64,000 bases of DNA from Bradyrhizobium sp. CER78 (lineage in GTDB: Bacteria > Pseudomonadota > Alphaproteobacteria > Rhizobiales > Xanthobacteraceae): positions 1 through 64,000 of the forward strand of contig NZ_JARVWP010000005.1 in NCBI RefSeq assembly GCF_029846235.1, in the 5' to 3' direction. A program made the translations under genes and the position numbers. The notes below the pieces were generated by a model that saw only the letters and a list, made by a program, of their open reading frames with translations, was not told the origin of the DNA and did not search any database. Shown piece after piece: positions 10,126-19,828 of the stretch; within the stretch, counting starts at the first letter, position 1; each line of letters begins with the position of its first letter.

Positions 10126-10995
10126 TCACCGCGCCGCGGTGCGGCCGAACAGGCCGTTCGGGCGGCAGAGCAGGATCACGATCATGACCGTATAGATCAC
10201 GAAGGGGCCGACCTTGGGCACGTAGTACTTGCCGGCGACGTCGGCGATGCCGAGCAGCAGCGAGGCGAGGAACGGCCCGGTGATCGAGGAAGAACCACCG
10301 ACCGTCACCACGATCAGGAAGTAGATCATGAATTTCAGCGGGAAGTACGGATCGAGCCCGAGGATCTCCGCGCTCAGCGCGCCGCCGAGCCCCGCGAGGC
10401 CGCAGCCGAAGGCGAAAGTGAAGGCGAACACCTGCGGCACGTTGATGCCGAGCCCGATCGCGGCACGCGGATCGTCGACTGCGGCGCGCAGGCGGCTGCC
10501 GAACCGCGTTTTGGCGAGGATCAGTTGCAGCGCCAGCGTGAGCAGGCCGCAGATCACGACGATCATCAGCCGGTAACGGCCGATGCCGACGCCGAACAGG
10601 TCGATCTGCCCCTCCAGCGCCGCCGGCAATTTGATGAAGACCCGCGACGATCCCATGATGTAGTCGACCGCGGCGACCGACATGAACACGAGACCGATCG
10701 AGAACAGCACCTGATCGAGATGGCTGCGGCTATAGAGGTGGCGGTACAGCGTGCGTTCCAGCGCGATGCCGATCGCGGCGCTCCCGAGAAAGGCGAGCGG
10801 CAGCGCTGCGAAGAACGGCCAGCCGGACTGATTGACCAGCACGGCGCAGATATAGCCGCCGGCCATCGCGAAGGCGCCGTGCGCGAGGTTGACGAAGTTC
10901 ATCAGCCCGAGCGTCACCGCAAGCCCGCAGGCGAGCACGAACAGCAGCATGCCGTAGGCGACGCCGTCGAACAGGTTGGTGAGAATAGAGGCCAT
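10126..10995 (-). CDS. livH: Branched-chain amino acid-type ABC transporter permease LivH
   Basis: This is a 290-residue polytopic inner-membrane permease with the LivH-typical N-terminal GVAYGMLLFVLACGLAVTLG and NLAHGAFAM segments. The coupling loop is RLRAAVDDPRAAIGLGI. The ATG at 10995 is preferred to the TTG at 10998. It is the first permease gene, separated from the upstream binding-protein gene by about 100 bases that contain a perfect hairpin. Confidence 0.94.
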   Translation of the reverse strand: MASILTNLFDGVAYGMLLFVLACGLAVTLGLMNFVNLAHGAFAMAGGYICAVLVNQSGWPFFAALPLAFLGSAAIGIALERTLYRHLYSRSHLDQVLFSIGLVFMSVAAVDYIMGSSRVFIKLPAALEGQIDLFGVGIGRYRLMIVVICGLLTLALQLILAKTRFGSRLRAAVDDPRAAIGLGINVPQVFAFTFAFGCGLAGLGGALSAEILGLDPYFPLKFMIYFLIVVTVGGSSSITGPFLASLLLGIADVAGKYYVPKVGPFVIYTVMIVILLCRPNGLFGRTAAR

Positions 10996-11042
10996 CAAGT
11001 CAGCTCAGCCGAGAGGACGCAAAGGACACCACGTCAAGTGGA

Positions 11043-11073
11043 ACGTCATGGCCGGCTTGTCCGGCCATGACGT
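11043..11073 (-). terminator. Perfect 13-bp hairpin between binding-protein gene and livH
   Basis: The arms ACGTCATGGCCGG and CCGGCCATGACGT enclose a five-base loop. There is no T-run, so it is better seen as an mRNA-stabilising or partially attenuating hairpin than a full terminator. Its position after the binding-protein gene fits the usual need for excess binding protein over membrane subunits. Confidence 0.6.
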
Positions 11074-11096
11074 GGAGGAAGGCGGAGCTTGGCGCG

Positions 11097-12284
11097 TCAC
11101 TTCTTGGTCTTGCCGGAATCCTTGACGGCCTCGAAGGTCGCGAACTCGACATTGTAGAGCTCACCGTCAACCTTCTCGACCTTGCGGATGTAGATGTTCT
11201 GCACGATGTCGCGGGTTTCCGGATCGATCGAGATCGGACCGCGCGGGCTCTCCCACTTCATGCCCTTCATCGCCTCGATCAACTTGTCGCCGTCGGTCGC
11301 ACCATTAGTCTTCTTCAGCGCCTCGTAGATCAGGTGAATGCCGTCATAGCCGCTAACCGCCATGAAGCCCGGACGGTTGCCGAACGCCTTCTTGTAGGCG
11401 GCGACGAAATCCTTGTTCACCTGGGACGGATGCGCGGCCGAATAGAGATGCGCGGTCACCGCGCCGAGCGCCGCATCGCCCATGTTGTTGAGCAGGTCGT
11501 CGTCCATCACGTCGCCGGGGCCGATCACCTTGATGCCGCTCTTATCGAGCCCGCGCTCGGCATATTGCTTCATGAAATTGCCGCCCTGCCCGGCCGGGAC
11601 GAACACGAACATTGCGTCGGGCTTGGAATCCTTCATGCGCTGCAGAAACGGCGCGAAGTCGGGATTGGCGAGCGGGACCTTGACCTCTTCCACGATCTCG
11701 CCACCGCCGGCGGTGAAGTGCTGCTTGAAGAAGGTCAGCGCGTCGTTGCCCGGCGCGTAGTCGGAGGTCAGCGTCGCAACCTTCTTGATGCCGTTCTTGA
11801 CCGCCCAGTCGCCGATGATGGTGGAGGACTGCGCCAGCGTGAAGCTGGTGCGCACGATATAGGGCGAGCGTTCGGTGATGATCGAGGTGCCGGCGGCCAT
11901 CACGACTTCCGGGATCTTGGCCTGGGTCGCCAGCGGCGCCGCGGCGAGCGCCGCGGGCGTTACGCCGAAGCCGGCGATGAAATTGACCTTGTCGTTGACG
12001 ATCAGCTCCTGCGCGAGCCGCTTGGTGTTGTCGGGCATCGCGGCGTCATCCTTCAGGATGATCTCGATCTTCTTGCCGGCGACGGTGTCGCCGTTCTGCT
12101 GCATGTAGAGCTTGATCGCATTATCGATCTGCTTGCCGGTCGAGGCCTGGCCGCCGGTCATCGGCAGGATCAGGCCAATCTTGACGGCGTCGTCCGCCCG
12201 CGCCGGCACGCCGGCGCACAACCCGCCAAGCACGGCCGAAGCGGCGCCCCACAGCAACATCTTGCGACGATTGAACATCGACAT
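11097..12284 (-). CDS. HAAT-type ABC transporter substrate-binding protein
   Basis: This periplasmic receptor has about 395 residues. It begins with basic residues and a hydrophobic signal (RRKMLLWGAASAVLGGL, cleavage near PARADD), followed by the family start IGLILPMTGGQAS. The open frame extends further upstream to 12497, but the purine run GGAAGGGGGAGGG before the ATGs at 12284 and 12278 marks the real start; the choice between these two is open. It captures the ligand for the LivH/M/G/F transporter. The ligand may be an amino acid, amide or aromatic acid; sequence alone does not tell. Confidence 0.92.
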   Translation of the reverse strand: MSMFNRRKMLLWGAASAVLGGLCAGVPARADDAVKIGLILPMTGGQASTGKQIDNAIKLYMQQNGDTVAGKKIEIILKDDAAMPDNTKRLAQELIVNDKVNFIAGFGVTPAALAAAPLATQAKIPEVVMAAGTSIITERSPYIVRTSFTLAQSSTIIGDWAVKNGIKKVATLTSDYAPGNDALTFFKQHFTAGGGEIVEEVKVPLANPDFAPFLQRMKDSKPDAMFVFVPAGQGGNFMKQYAERGLDKSGIKVIGPGDVMDDDLLNNMGDAALGAVTAHLYSAAHPSQVNKDFVAAYKKAFGNRPGFMAVSGYDGIHLIYEALKKTNGATDGDKLIEAMKGMKWESPRGPISIDPETRDIVQNIYIRKVEKVDGELYNVEFATFEAVKDSGKTKK

Positions 12285-12539
12285 CCCTCCCCCTTCCATT
12301 CTTCTGCCTCGAGCCGAGTGCCCGGCCCTTGCCTTAACCCAAGCATGTTGCGGCCAAGCCGCAACGCGACAAGGCGTCTCGAAGCGCCCCATTGTCAATC
12401 GGACGATGGACGTGTGTCGCGCGTGGCGCGATCGGGCCCAGCCGCAGTCACAAGTATCACGATACCAGAATCGCTCCCCGAAACTCAACGCCCCCAAGAG
12501 AACCGATCTCGCACGCTCAAGCAGCCGCGATCACGATTC

Positions 12540-12559
12540 ATTTGTACGATCGTACAAAT
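12540..12559. promoter_or_regulatory. Perfect 20-bp palindrome, putative TetR-type operator
   Basis: ATTTGTACGATCGTACAAAT is a perfect 20-base palindrome in the 368-base gap (12285-12652) between the divergent binding-protein gene and the small lipoprotein gene. Its size and symmetry resemble operators of TetR-family repressors. No regulator gene of that family is in the window, so the cognate factor would be encoded elsewhere. I see nothing else of note in this gap. Confidence 0.6.
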
Positions 12560-12652
12560 CAAACGCCAATGTCAACAAACAAGCACAATTGCAGCCGAAC
12601 GGTCGCGCCCAACATCATGATCCATAAAGACCAGGGCTGTATGCTGCCGCCA

Positions 12653-12931
12653 ATGTCGATCTTCACACGTCACATCCCCGTCCTGACTGCCCTCGCGCTC
12701 GCGGCCTGCGCGCTCGGGGGGTGCGGCACCGTGAATCAAAAGGTCTCGGCCGGCATGGCCGACTACATTCCAGCCTGGGCCGGCGGCCTGCCCGCCGATG
12801 CGCCGCCGCGGGCGGGCACCCCGGAGTACGACAAGTTCATGCAGGAACGGGAGCGCAAGCGCCTGATGCCCGCGGCCGAGCGCGGCGACGACGCCAAGCC
12901 GGCGGCGACCACGCAGGGCGCTGCCCACTGA
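12653..12931 (+). CDS. Small putative lipoprotein
   Basis: This is a 92-residue protein if started at the ATG at 12653; an ATG four codons upstream (12641) is also possible. The N-terminus is a lipoprotein signal: basic residues, a hydrophobic stretch, and the lipobox LGGC with the lipidated cysteine at residue 24. The mature part is short, rich in Ala, Pro and charged residues (EYDKFMQERERKRL). It would be anchored in the membrane facing the periplasm. No family was recognised. It ends eight bases before the convergent phosphodiesterase gene. Confidence 0.75.
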   Translation: MSIFTRHIPVLTALALAACALGGCGTVNQKVSAGMADYIPAWAGGLPADAPPRAGTPEYDKFMQERERKRLMPAAERGDDAKPAATTQGAAH

Positions 12932-12938
12932 GCGCGGC

Positions 12939-13724
12939 CTAGTCGAGGGCATCCTCGCTGATGATTTCGCCGCGGTAGCCGAACTCCACCATGTGCACGG
13001 TGACGTAGTCGTCGCCGATGAACGCCACGCCGTAGGACTCCGGCAAATCGGCGACCGTCAGCACCTCCGCGAATACGGGATAACTGGCGTGATTCGTTCC
13101 GCGCAGCGAGGTGGTGGGGATGCCGGCAACCGAACCGCTCAGCACCATGTGGCAGTGACCGAAGAAGATGTGCCGGATCTTGCTCCGGTGCCTCGCGACG
13201 ATCGAGCGGAACGCGGCATCGTCGAGCAGGCCGATGCGGTCCACCGGGCCGATATGGGTCGGGAACGGATTGTGATGCATGAACAGGAAGAACGGGCCGT
13301 CATGTTCGGATAGCTGCCGATCCAGCCAGGCCTGCCGCGTCTCGCAGAAGCTGCCGGCGGCCGTCTGCGGCTCGTAGGTATCGAGCATCAGGCAGCGGCC
13401 GAACGAGGCATCGTGAACGCCCTGCACGAAGCCGTCCGCGTCGGCGCATTCGGGAAACACGCTGAGAAACGTCTCGCGATGGTCGTGGTTGCCGATACAA
13501 AGCCGCGTCGGAATCGGAAACCGGCTCAGGCGGTCACGCAGCAAGTGATAGTCCGCGAGGTCGCCGAGATCGGAAAGATCGCCCGAGATCACCATCAGCT
13601 CGACATCACGATGATCGGCAAGCACGTGATCAAGCGCGCGCTCGAAATTGGCCAGCGGATCACGGCCGAAGATCGTCCTCCCCGGCGCCGTCAGATGGAT
13701 GTCGCTCATGTGGATGAGTTTCAT
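12939..13724 (-). CDS. Calcineurin-like metallophosphoesterase (CpdA-like)
   Basis: This 261-residue protein shows all the metal-ligand motifs of class III phosphodiesterases: MSDIHL at residues 6-11, ISGDLSDLGD near 46, CIGNHDHR near 77, LFMHHNPFP in the middle and FFGHCHMVLSG near 190. Relatives hydrolyse 3',5'-cyclic AMP or phosphodiesters. It is a single gene between a lipoprotein gene and purU. The cAMP link is attractive because a Crp-type regulator lies a few kb away, but substrate is not shown by sequence. Confidence 0.92.
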   Translation of the reverse strand: MKLIHMSDIHLTAPGRTIFGRDPLANFERALDHVLADHRDVELMVISGDLSDLGDLADYHLLRDRLSRFPIPTRLCIGNHDHRETFLSVFPECADADGFVQGVHDASFGRCLMLDTYEPQTAAGSFCETRQAWLDRQLSEHDGPFFLFMHHNPFPTHIGPVDRIGLLDDAAFRSIVARHRSKIRHIFFGHCHMVLSGSVAGIPTTSLRGTNHASYPVFAEVLTVADLPESYGVAFIGDDYVTVHMVEFGYRGEIISEDALD

Positions 13725-13786
13725 GCAGCACCTCGATGCACGGCGACATCATAGCCGCCAAGCGCGACTACCAAATGAACCGCGGA

Positions 13787-14650
13787 TCAGTCCACGAACA
13801 CCACGGTCTTGCGCCCGTTGAGGATGACGCGGTCGGCGAGATGGTAGCGAATCGCCCGCGCCAGCACGCGACGCTCGATGTCGCGGCCCTTGCGCACGAG
13901 ATCGTCGGGCGTGTCGCGATGGCTGATGCGCTCGACGTCCTGATCGATGATCGGCCCCTCGTCGAGATCGCTGGTGACGTAATGCGCGGTGGCGCCGATC
14001 AGCTTGACGCCGCGCTCATGGGCCTGGTGGTAGGGCTTGGCGCCCTTGAAGCCCGGCAGGAAGGAGTGATGGATGTTGATGCAGCGGCCCGACAGCCGCG
14101 CCGACATCTCGTCGGACAGTATCTGCATGTAGCGGGCCAGCACCACGAGGTCGGTGTTGGTGTCTTGCGCCAGCTGCCAAACCGCGTCTTCCTGCTTCCG
14201 CTTGGTGTCCTTGGTGACCGGCAGATGATGGAACGGGATATCGCCGAAATCGAGCGAGCCATAGGTCTCGCGCGGATGGTTGGAGACGATGGCGGTCGGG
14301 ATCATCTCGAGCTCGCCGGTGCGCCAGCGATACAGGATGTCGACCAGGCAGTGATCGGACTTGGAGACCAGCAGCATCACCCGGCGGCGGGTGGCGCGGT
14401 CGCGCATCTGCCATTCCATGCCGAAACGTTCGGCGATCGCGGCAAAGCCGGTCTGTAGCGCCGGCAGTCCGACCGCGAGGTCGGCCGCGGTGAACACCAC
14501 GCGCATGAAGAACTTGCCGGTCTCAACATCGTTGAATTGCTGGGCGTCCAGGATGTTCTGGCCGTTATGCGCGAGGAAGGTCGAGACCGCGGAGACGATC
14601 CCCGGGCGATCCGGACAGGACAGGGTCAGAACGAATTGATGGTCGGGCAT
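13787..14650 (-). CDS. purU: Formyltetrahydrofolate deformylase
   Basis: This 287-residue enzyme hydrolyses 10-formyltetrahydrofolate to formate and tetrahydrofolate. It has an N-terminal ACT domain ([18 protein letters not shown], about residues 5-80), then a formyltransferase-fold domain with the catalytic segment [20 protein letters not shown] and the [10 protein letters not shown] loop. Length is normal. It adjusts one-carbon pools, a theme shared with metK, ahcY and the MetE-like gene nearby. It is divergent from the HemD-like gene. Confidence 0.96.
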   Translation of the reverse strand: MPDHQFVLTLSCPDRPGIVSAVSTFLAHNGQNILDAQQFNDVETGKFFMRVVFTAADLAVGLPALQTGFAAIAERFGMEWQMRDRATRRRVMLLVSKSDHCLVDILYRWRTGELEMIPTAIVSNHPRETYGSLDFGDIPFHHLPVTKDTKRKQEDAVWQLAQDTNTDLVVLARYMQILSDEMSARLSGRCINIHHSFLPGFKGAKPYHQAHERGVKLIGATAHYVTSDLDEGPIIDQDVERISHRDTPDDLVRKGRDIERRVLARAIRYHLADRVILNGRKTVVFVD

Positions 14651-14786
14651 GCCAATTGACCAAAGCTTGAGCAGTTGCGTGGAACGGTCATTTTCGGCCC
14701 CCGTCTATCACCGCAGGTGGCCTTGCGCCAATCCCGGTGCAGGGGTCAAATCGAACAAATGACGACAATGTTTGTTAGGGACCATC

Positions 14787-15629
14787 ATGACTGACCGGCT
14801 GAACGGCTACCGCATCCTGATCCTCGAGACGCGCGAGGAGGCCCAGTTTTCCCGCCTGCTCGCCGAGCAGGGCGCCGACGTGCTGCAATGCCCGATGTTC
14901 ACTATCCACGACGCGCCGGATCCGACATCGATCGAGGCCTGGATTCGCCGCGCCGTCGAACGGCCGCTCGACGACCTCGTGCTGATGACCGGCGAAGGCC
15001 TGCGCCGGTTGATGAAGGTCGTGCGCCGGATCGGGATCGAGGCGGAGTTTGTCACGAGCCTCGGCAAGGCGCGGAAGTTCGCCCGCGGTCCCAAGCCCGG
15101 CCGGGCGCTGCGCGAGATCGGGCTCGAGCCGCAAATGACGACCGAGAAACCGACCTCGGAAGGCGTCGCCGAGATGCTGTCGAAGCTCGACCTGAAGGGA
15201 CATCGGCTCGGGCTGCAGCTCTATCCGGACAAGGATCACGCCACGCTGATCGGTGCGATCAAGGCGCAGGGCGCCGAGGTCGATACGGTGCTGCCCTATG
15301 TCTATGATGCGCAGGCCGCCGACGCCAACATCGTCACCGCGATCGAGGAGATGTCGCGGGGCCGCATCGATGCGATCGCGCTGACGAGCTCCGGCCAGGT
15401 TCGCCGCCTGCTCGAGGTGGCGCAGGCACACAAATGCGAGGCGCAACTGCGCGAGGGCCTGGAGCAGACGCCGATCGCCTCCGTCGGGCCCGTGGTGTCG
15501 GATGAACTGAAGACCTACGGCCTGCACACCGACATCTATCCGGCCAACGATGCGTTCTTCATGAAGCCGCTGATCTCGGCGATGGCGACTGCACTGGCGA
15601 AGGCGCCGCCGCGGATGGCGGCGAAGTAA
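14787..15629 (+). CDS. Uroporphyrinogen-III synthase family protein (HemD-like)
   Basis: This protein of about 280 residues has the two-domain HemD fold. The sequence opens with YRILILETREEAQFSRLLAEQGADVLQCPMF, and later shows DAIALTSSGQVRRLLEVA and PIASVGPVVSDELKTYG, which match conserved HemD segments. It would close the tetrapyrrole ring of hydroxymethylbilane. The ATG at 14787 with AGGG upstream is preferred to an in-frame TTG at 14772. It is not near other heme genes and could be a paralogue rather than the housekeeping hemD, so the symbol is left empty. Confidence 0.8.
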   Translation: MTDRLNGYRILILETREEAQFSRLLAEQGADVLQCPMFTIHDAPDPTSIEAWIRRAVERPLDDLVLMTGEGLRRLMKVVRRIGIEAEFVTSLGKARKFARGPKPGRALREIGLEPQMTTEKPTSEGVAEMLSKLDLKGHRLGLQLYPDKDHATLIGAIKAQGAEVDTVLPYVYDAQAADANIVTAIEEMSRGRIDAIALTSSGQVRRLLEVAQAHKCEAQLREGLEQTPIASVGPVVSDELKTYGLHTDIYPANDAFFMKPLISAMATALAKAPPRMAAK

Positions 15630-15640
15630 GCCCTCCTGCC

Positions 15641-15756
15641 GTCATTGCGAGGAGCGAAGCGACGAAGCAATCCATTTCGTCACAAGCGGCAGATGGATTG
15701 CTTCGCGGAGCCTGTCATCGGGCGCGCGTTCGCGCGACCCGTTGGCTCGCAATGAC
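15641..15756. repeat. Intergenic palindromic repeat, family C, copy 2
   Basis: The outer arms GTCATTGCGAG and CTCGCAATGAC and the inner GAAGCAATCCAT / ATGGATTGCTTC arms are those of the element at 6359-6477, inserted in reverse orientation. It lies between the convergent HemD-like and fcl genes. Confidence 0.85.
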
Positions 15757-15774
15757 GATGGAGAGAGCTACGCC

Positions 15775-16731
15775 CTACTCCGCCGCCTGCTTGGTCTCGT
15801 TCAGATAGGCCTGGTACGCGAGCTTGATGCCATCCTCGAGCGAGGTGGTGGCGCGCCAGCCGAGCTTGGCGAGCCTGTTGACGTCGAGCAGCTTGCGCGG
15901 CGTGCCGTCGGGACGCGAAGTGTCGAAGCTGATCTCACCGCGATAGCCGACCGTGACCGCAACGACGCGGGCGAATTCGGCGATCGTGATGTCCTCGCCG
16001 GTGCCGATATTGACCAGTTCCGGCGCGGAATAGGTCTTCATCAGATGGATGCAGGCGTCGGCGAGATCGTCGACATAGAGGAATTCACGGCGCGGCGTTC
16101 CCGTGCCCCACACCACCACGTCGGCAGCGCCCGACACTTTGGCCTCGTGGAAGCGGCGGATCAGCGCGGCGACGACGTGGCTGTACTCGGGATGATAATT
16201 GTCGCCGGGACCGTAGAGATTGGTCGGCATCACGCTGATGAAATCGGCGCCGTACTGGCTGCGATAGGCCTCGGCCATCTTGATGCCGGCGATCTTGGCG
16301 ATGGCGTAGGGCTCGTTGGTCGGCTCCAGCGGACCGGTCAGCATCGAGTCCTCGCGCAGTGGCTGCGGCGCCAGGCGTGGATAGATGCAGGACGAGCCGA
16401 AGAACATCAGCTTCTCGCAGCCATTGGCGTGGGCCGCCTGGATCACGTTGGTCGAGATCGCCAGATTGTCGTAAAGGAATTCGGCGCGCAGCGTGTTGTT
16501 GGCAACGATGCCGCCGACCTTGGCGGCGGCGAGGAACACGGCCTGCGGCCGTTTCGCGGCGAACCAGGAATTCACCGCCGCCTGGTCGCGTAAATCGACC
16601 TCGCTGCGCGACACCGTCAGCAGATCGGCCTCTTCGCGCGCCAGCCGGCGCATCAGCGCCGAGCCGACCATGCCGCGATGGCCGGCGACGAAAACCGTCT
16701 TGCCCTTCAGTTCAAACGCCGTGCTTGCCAT
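15775..16731 (-). CDS. fcl: GDP-L-fucose synthase
   Basis: This extended short-chain dehydrogenase of about 318 residues is the epimerase-reductase that turns GDP-4-keto-6-deoxymannose into GDP-L-fucose. It has the NADP-binding [14 protein letters not shown], the SSCIYP segment with the catalytic serine and cysteine region, and the YAIAK active-site motif. The ATG at 16731 has GGCAGG nine bases upstream; a start at 16740 is possible. The gene overlaps the 3' end of gmd, so the two are translated together. Product sugar nucleotide feeds surface polysaccharide or lipochitooligosaccharide fucosylation. Confidence 0.96.
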   Translation of the reverse strand: MASTAFELKGKTVFVAGHRGMVGSALMRRLAREEADLLTVSRSEVDLRDQAAVNSWFAAKRPQAVFLAAAKVGGIVANNTLRAEFLYDNLAISTNVIQAAHANGCEKLMFFGSSCIYPRLAPQPLREDSMLTGPLEPTNEPYAIAKIAGIKMAEAYRSQYGADFISVMPTNLYGPGDNYHPEYSHVVAALIRRFHEAKVSGAADVVVWGTGTPRREFLYVDDLADACIHLMKTYSAPELVNIGTGEDITIAEFARVVAVTVGYRGEISFDTSRPDGTPRKLLDVNRLAKLGWRATTSLEDGIKLAYQAYLNETKQAAE

Positions 16732-17797
16732 TGGCCGCATCCTGCCTGGCCTCGACGAGATCGCTGGCGACCATTTCCTTCACCAGTTGCGCGAACGGCG
16801 TCTTGGGCGCCCAGCCGAGCTTGGCGCGCGCCTTGCTGGCGTCGCCGATCAGAAGATCGACCTCGGTCGGGCGGAAATAGGCCGGGTCGATCTGCACCAG
16901 CGTATTGCCGGACGCCTTGTCGACACCGATCTCCTCGACACCCTTGCCGCGCCATTCGATGCTGCGGCCGACCTCGGCAAACGCAAGTTCAACGAACTCG
17001 CGCACCGACCGCGTCTCGCCGGTCGCGAGCACGAAGTCGCCGGGCTCGTCCGCCAGCAGGATCTTGTGCATGCCCTCGACATAGTCGCGGGCGTGGCCCC
17101 AGTCGCGCTTGGCATCGAGATTGCCGAGATAGAGCTTGTTCTCCAAGCCGACTTCGATGCGGGCGACGGCGCGGGTGATCTTGCGCGTCACGAAGGTCTC
17201 GCCGCGGATCGGGCTCTCATGGTTGAACAGGATGCCGTTGCTGGCGAACATGCCGTAGGCCTCACGGTAGTTCACCGTGATCCAGTAGCCGTAGAGCTTG
17301 GCGACACCGTAGGGCGAACGCGGATAGAACGGCGTGGTCTCCTTCTGCGGCACCTCCTGCACCAGCCCGTACAGCTCCGAGGTCGAGGCCTGGTAGAACC
17401 GGGTCTCCTTTTCCATGCCGAGGATGCGGATCGCCTCCAGCAGGCGCAGCACGCCGATGGCGTCGGCATTGGCGGTGTATTCCGGGCTCTCGAAGCTGAC
17501 CTGGACGTGGCTCTGGGCGGCGAGGTTGTAGATCTCGGTCGGCCGGATCTGCTGCATCAGCCGGATCAGATTGGTCGAATCGGTCATGTCGCCGTAGTGC
17601 ATCAGGAACGGCACGTTGCCGGCGTGCGGATCCTGGTAGAGATGGTCGACGCGCGCGGTGTTGAACGAGGACGAGCGGCGCTTGATCCCGTGCACGGTAT
17701 AGCCGAGGCCGAGCAGATATTCGGCGAGATACGCGCCGTCCTGCCCGGTGACGCCGGTGATCAGCGCAACGCGCCGCTTTGAGTCCTGAGCCGTCAT
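16712..17797 (-). CDS. gmd: GDP-mannose 4,6-dehydratase
   Basis: This enzyme of about 361 residues makes GDP-4-keto-6-deoxy-D-mannose, the precursor used by Fcl. It shows [19 protein letters not shown] at the N-terminus, the STSELYG segment with the catalytic Ser/Thr and Glu, and the active-site tyrosine-lysine in [10 protein letters not shown]. The ATG at 17797 is preferred over an upstream extension because GGAGAT precedes it and the family begins here. It is the first gene of the gmd-fcl pair. Confidence 0.97.
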   Translation of the reverse strand: MTAQDSKRRVALITGVTGQDGAYLAEYLLGLGYTVHGIKRRSSSFNTARVDHLYQDPHAGNVPFLMHYGDMTDSTNLIRLMQQIRPTEIYNLAAQSHVQVSFESPEYTANADAIGVLRLLEAIRILGMEKETRFYQASTSELYGLVQEVPQKETTPFYPRSPYGVAKLYGYWITVNYREAYGMFASNGILFNHESPIRGETFVTRKITRAVARIEVGLENKLYLGNLDAKRDWGHARDYVEGMHKILLADEPGDFVLATGETRSVREFVELAFAEVGRSIEWRGKGVEEIGVDKASGNTLVQIDPAYFRPTEVDLLIGDASKARAKLGWAPKTPFAQLVKEMVASDLVEARQDAANGKHGV

Positions 17798-17940
17798 ATC
17801 ATCTCCAGAGAGCGCGAGACCGCGCGATCCCGACGAGGCCGGTCTGTAGCACCCGGCCACCTCCAAGTCTAATGGCTTAATCGTTTGGAATCAGGGCCTT
17901 AAAGCCCTGAAAACGCGGTTCAATGCGGTCTGGGACCCGC

Positions 17941-18615
17941 TCACTCGCCGTAGTGGCGCAGCCGGTCGAGCTCGATGATCGTGACCCCGCCATATTCGAG
18001 CCGCAGCAGCCCCTCGCGTTCGAGCCGCTTCAGGCACTGGTTGGCGTTCTGCCGGGAAATTCCCGACAGCGCCCCGATCTCCTCCTGGGTGATTTCAAGG
18101 TGCAGGGTGAGCTCGGGGTAAAGAATCGGATTGAACAGCGAGGCGATCGAGCGCGCCAGCCGCGCGGTTGCGTCCAGCGTGCGGCCATATTCGAGCAGCG
18201 CGATGAACTGGCCGAGCCGCTCGTTGAGCTGTCCAACCAGGAAGCGGTTGAAGCCGACGCTGTTCTCGAACAGCCAGACGAAGGTCCGGCGATCCATCAT
18301 CGCGAGGCGCGTATCGCGCAGCGCGACCACGTCGTAGCGCCGCAGCTCGTTCTTGAGCACGGTGCCCTCACCGAACCACGCGCCCGCCGTGAGGCCCGCG
18401 AAGCTCGCGGCCTTGCCGCCGCGCGAGACGATGCCCATCCGGGCCAGCCCGGTGACGATGCCGGTCCAGTACTGGAAATTGTCGCCGCGCATGAAGATGA
18501 ATTCGTTGGCGCGGTAGGACTTCTCGGAAATGCCGGCGCGCGCGATCTCGATTTCTTGCTCGGTCAGCTCGCGCGACCAGGCCGCGATGCGCTTCAGGTA
18601 ATCAGCAGCAATCAT
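17941..18615 (-). CDS. Crp/Fnr-family transcriptional regulator
   Basis: The product has about 224 residues from the ATG at 18615; the frame is open to 18738. It carries a cyclic-nucleotide-binding-like beta-roll (about 30-140, with GAWFGEGTVL in place of the classical cAMP-contact segment) and a C-terminal helix-turn-helix (LEITQEEIGALSGISRQNAN). The Arg and Ser that contact cAMP in Crp are not apparent, and there is no N-terminal cysteine set for an FNR iron-sulfur cluster, so the signal is unknown. It is transcribed divergently from the second ABC operon and could control that operon or the gmd-fcl pair. Confidence 0.9.
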   Translation of the reverse strand: MIAADYLKRIAAWSRELTEQEIEIARAGISEKSYRANEFIFMRGDNFQYWTGIVTGLARMGIVSRGGKAASFAGLTAGAWFGEGTVLKNELRRYDVVALRDTRLAMMDRRTFVWLFENSVGFNRFLVGQLNERLGQFIALLEYGRTLDATARLARSIASLFNPILYPELTLHLEITQEEIGALSGISRQNANQCLKRLEREGLLRLEYGGVTIIELDRLRHYGE

Positions 18616-19006
18616 TCTAGCGACGGCATCCCACCCAAGATATTGCACCGCAGCAACGCCGTGCGCGAAGCCAGGTGACCCGAGGCCTGGAATGTCAGCG
18701 AAAATTCCTGACCAAATGTCGGGCACATGACAATTCAACCTATCGCTTTCTCGTATTCAGAGCCACCTCGCGTAACGCCGCGCGCAGCGCTTCGATGGAT
18801 CGCTGAATGCGGACGACGCGGGACACGGGCTTGCAGGCGGGGTGCGGCGTTACCGCGCATGACGCAGGCGATCGGGACGAGCGATTGCTCCCGGACGCCA
18901 GCATCATTAGTCGGATGGTTTCCTTCGGCGCCCCATGTAAGATCGAACCGAGATCGAAGCGAAAGATAAAGAGCGCGCCAAAGCGCCCGTATCTGGAGGG
19001 AACAGG
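18616..19006. other. Divergent intergenic region, no gene seen
   Basis: This stretch of about 390 bases separates the Crp-like gene from the second ABC operon. I see no convincing coding frame and no classical Crp half-site pair. Only the ribosome-binding site GGAGGG at 18995-19000, six bases before the GTG start of the next gene, is clear. Promoters for both directions are expected here. Confidence 0.5.
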
Positions 19007-19828
19007 GTGGCTAACAGTCTCGAGGTGCGCGGAGTCTCATTGCGCTTTGGCGGCGTCCGCGCGCTGACCGAAGTGAGCTTCGGCGTCAACGAGGGCGAGC
19101 TGTTCTCGATCATCGGCCCGAACGGCGCCGGCAAGACCTCGATCGTCAACTGCATCTCCGGCCGCTACCGGCCGACCGAAGGCCAGCTGTTCTATCGCGG
19201 CCAGGACATCACCGGCCTCACCCCGAATGCGCGGCCCCGCCTCGGCATCGGCCGGACCTTCCAGAATCTGGCGCTGTTCCACCACATGAGTGTGCTCGAC
19301 AACATCATGGTCGGCCGCCATCACCTCCTGAAGAACAACTTCATCACGGGCTCGCTGTACTGGCTGACCGGTGCGCGCCGCGAGGAGCTGGAGCACCGCC
19401 GCAAGGTCGAGGAGATAATCGACTTCCTTGATCTCCAGTCGGTGCGCAAGGCGACCGCCGGCACCCTGCCCTATGGCCTGCGCAAGCGGGTCGAGCTCGC
19501 TCGCGCGATGGCGCTCGAGCCGCAGCTGATCCTGCTCGACGAGCCAATGGCCGGCATGAACTTCGAGGAGAAGGAAGACATGGCTCGCTACATCGTCGAC
19601 CTCAATGAAGAGTTCGGCATGACGGTGATGATGATCGAGCACGACATGGGCGTCGTGATGGACATCTCCCACCGCGTCATGGTGCTCGATTTCGGCCGCA
19701 AGATCGCCGAGGGCGATCCGGCCACAGTGCTCGCCGACCCCCACGTCAAGCGCGCCTATCTCGGCGAAGAGGACGAGGTGCTGGTCGACCCCGACGACAA
19801 GCCGGCAGTGCGGGAGAGCGCGGCATGA
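19007..19828 (+). CDS. HAAT-type ABC transporter ATPase (LivG-like), second operon
   Basis: This 273-residue ATPase starts at a GTG with a strong GGAGGG site. It has Walker A GPNGAGKTS, the LivG-type signature LPYGLRKRVELARAMAL, Walker B LILLDEPMAGM and the H-loop MIEHDMGVV. It is the first gene of the operon and overlaps the acyl-CoA synthetase gene by four bases. It is longer than LivG of the first operon because of a C-terminal tail rich in acidic residues. Confidence 0.94.
   Translation: MANSLEVRGVSLRFGGVRALTEVSFGVNEGELFSIIGPNGAGKTSIVNCISGRYRPTEGQLFYRGQDITGLTPNARPRLGIGRTFQNLALFHHMSVLDNIMVGRHHLLKNNFITGSLYWLTGARREELEHRRKVEEIIDFLDLQSVRKATAGTLPYGLRKRVELARAMALEPQLILLDEPMAGMNFEEKEDMARYIVDLNEEFGMTVMMIEHDMGVVMDISHRVMVLDFGRKIAEGDPATVLADPHVKRAYLGEEDEVLVDPDDKPAVRESAA

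Noticed and set aside
9138..10187. A 349-codon plus-strand frame opposite livM
   Set aside because: Antisense to a clear permease gene; charged low-complexity product typical of shadow frames.
14806..14813. The ops core GCGGTAGC on the minus strand inside the HemD-like gene
   Set aside because: It lies antisense within coding sequence with no leader context; an 8-mer is expected about twice by chance here.
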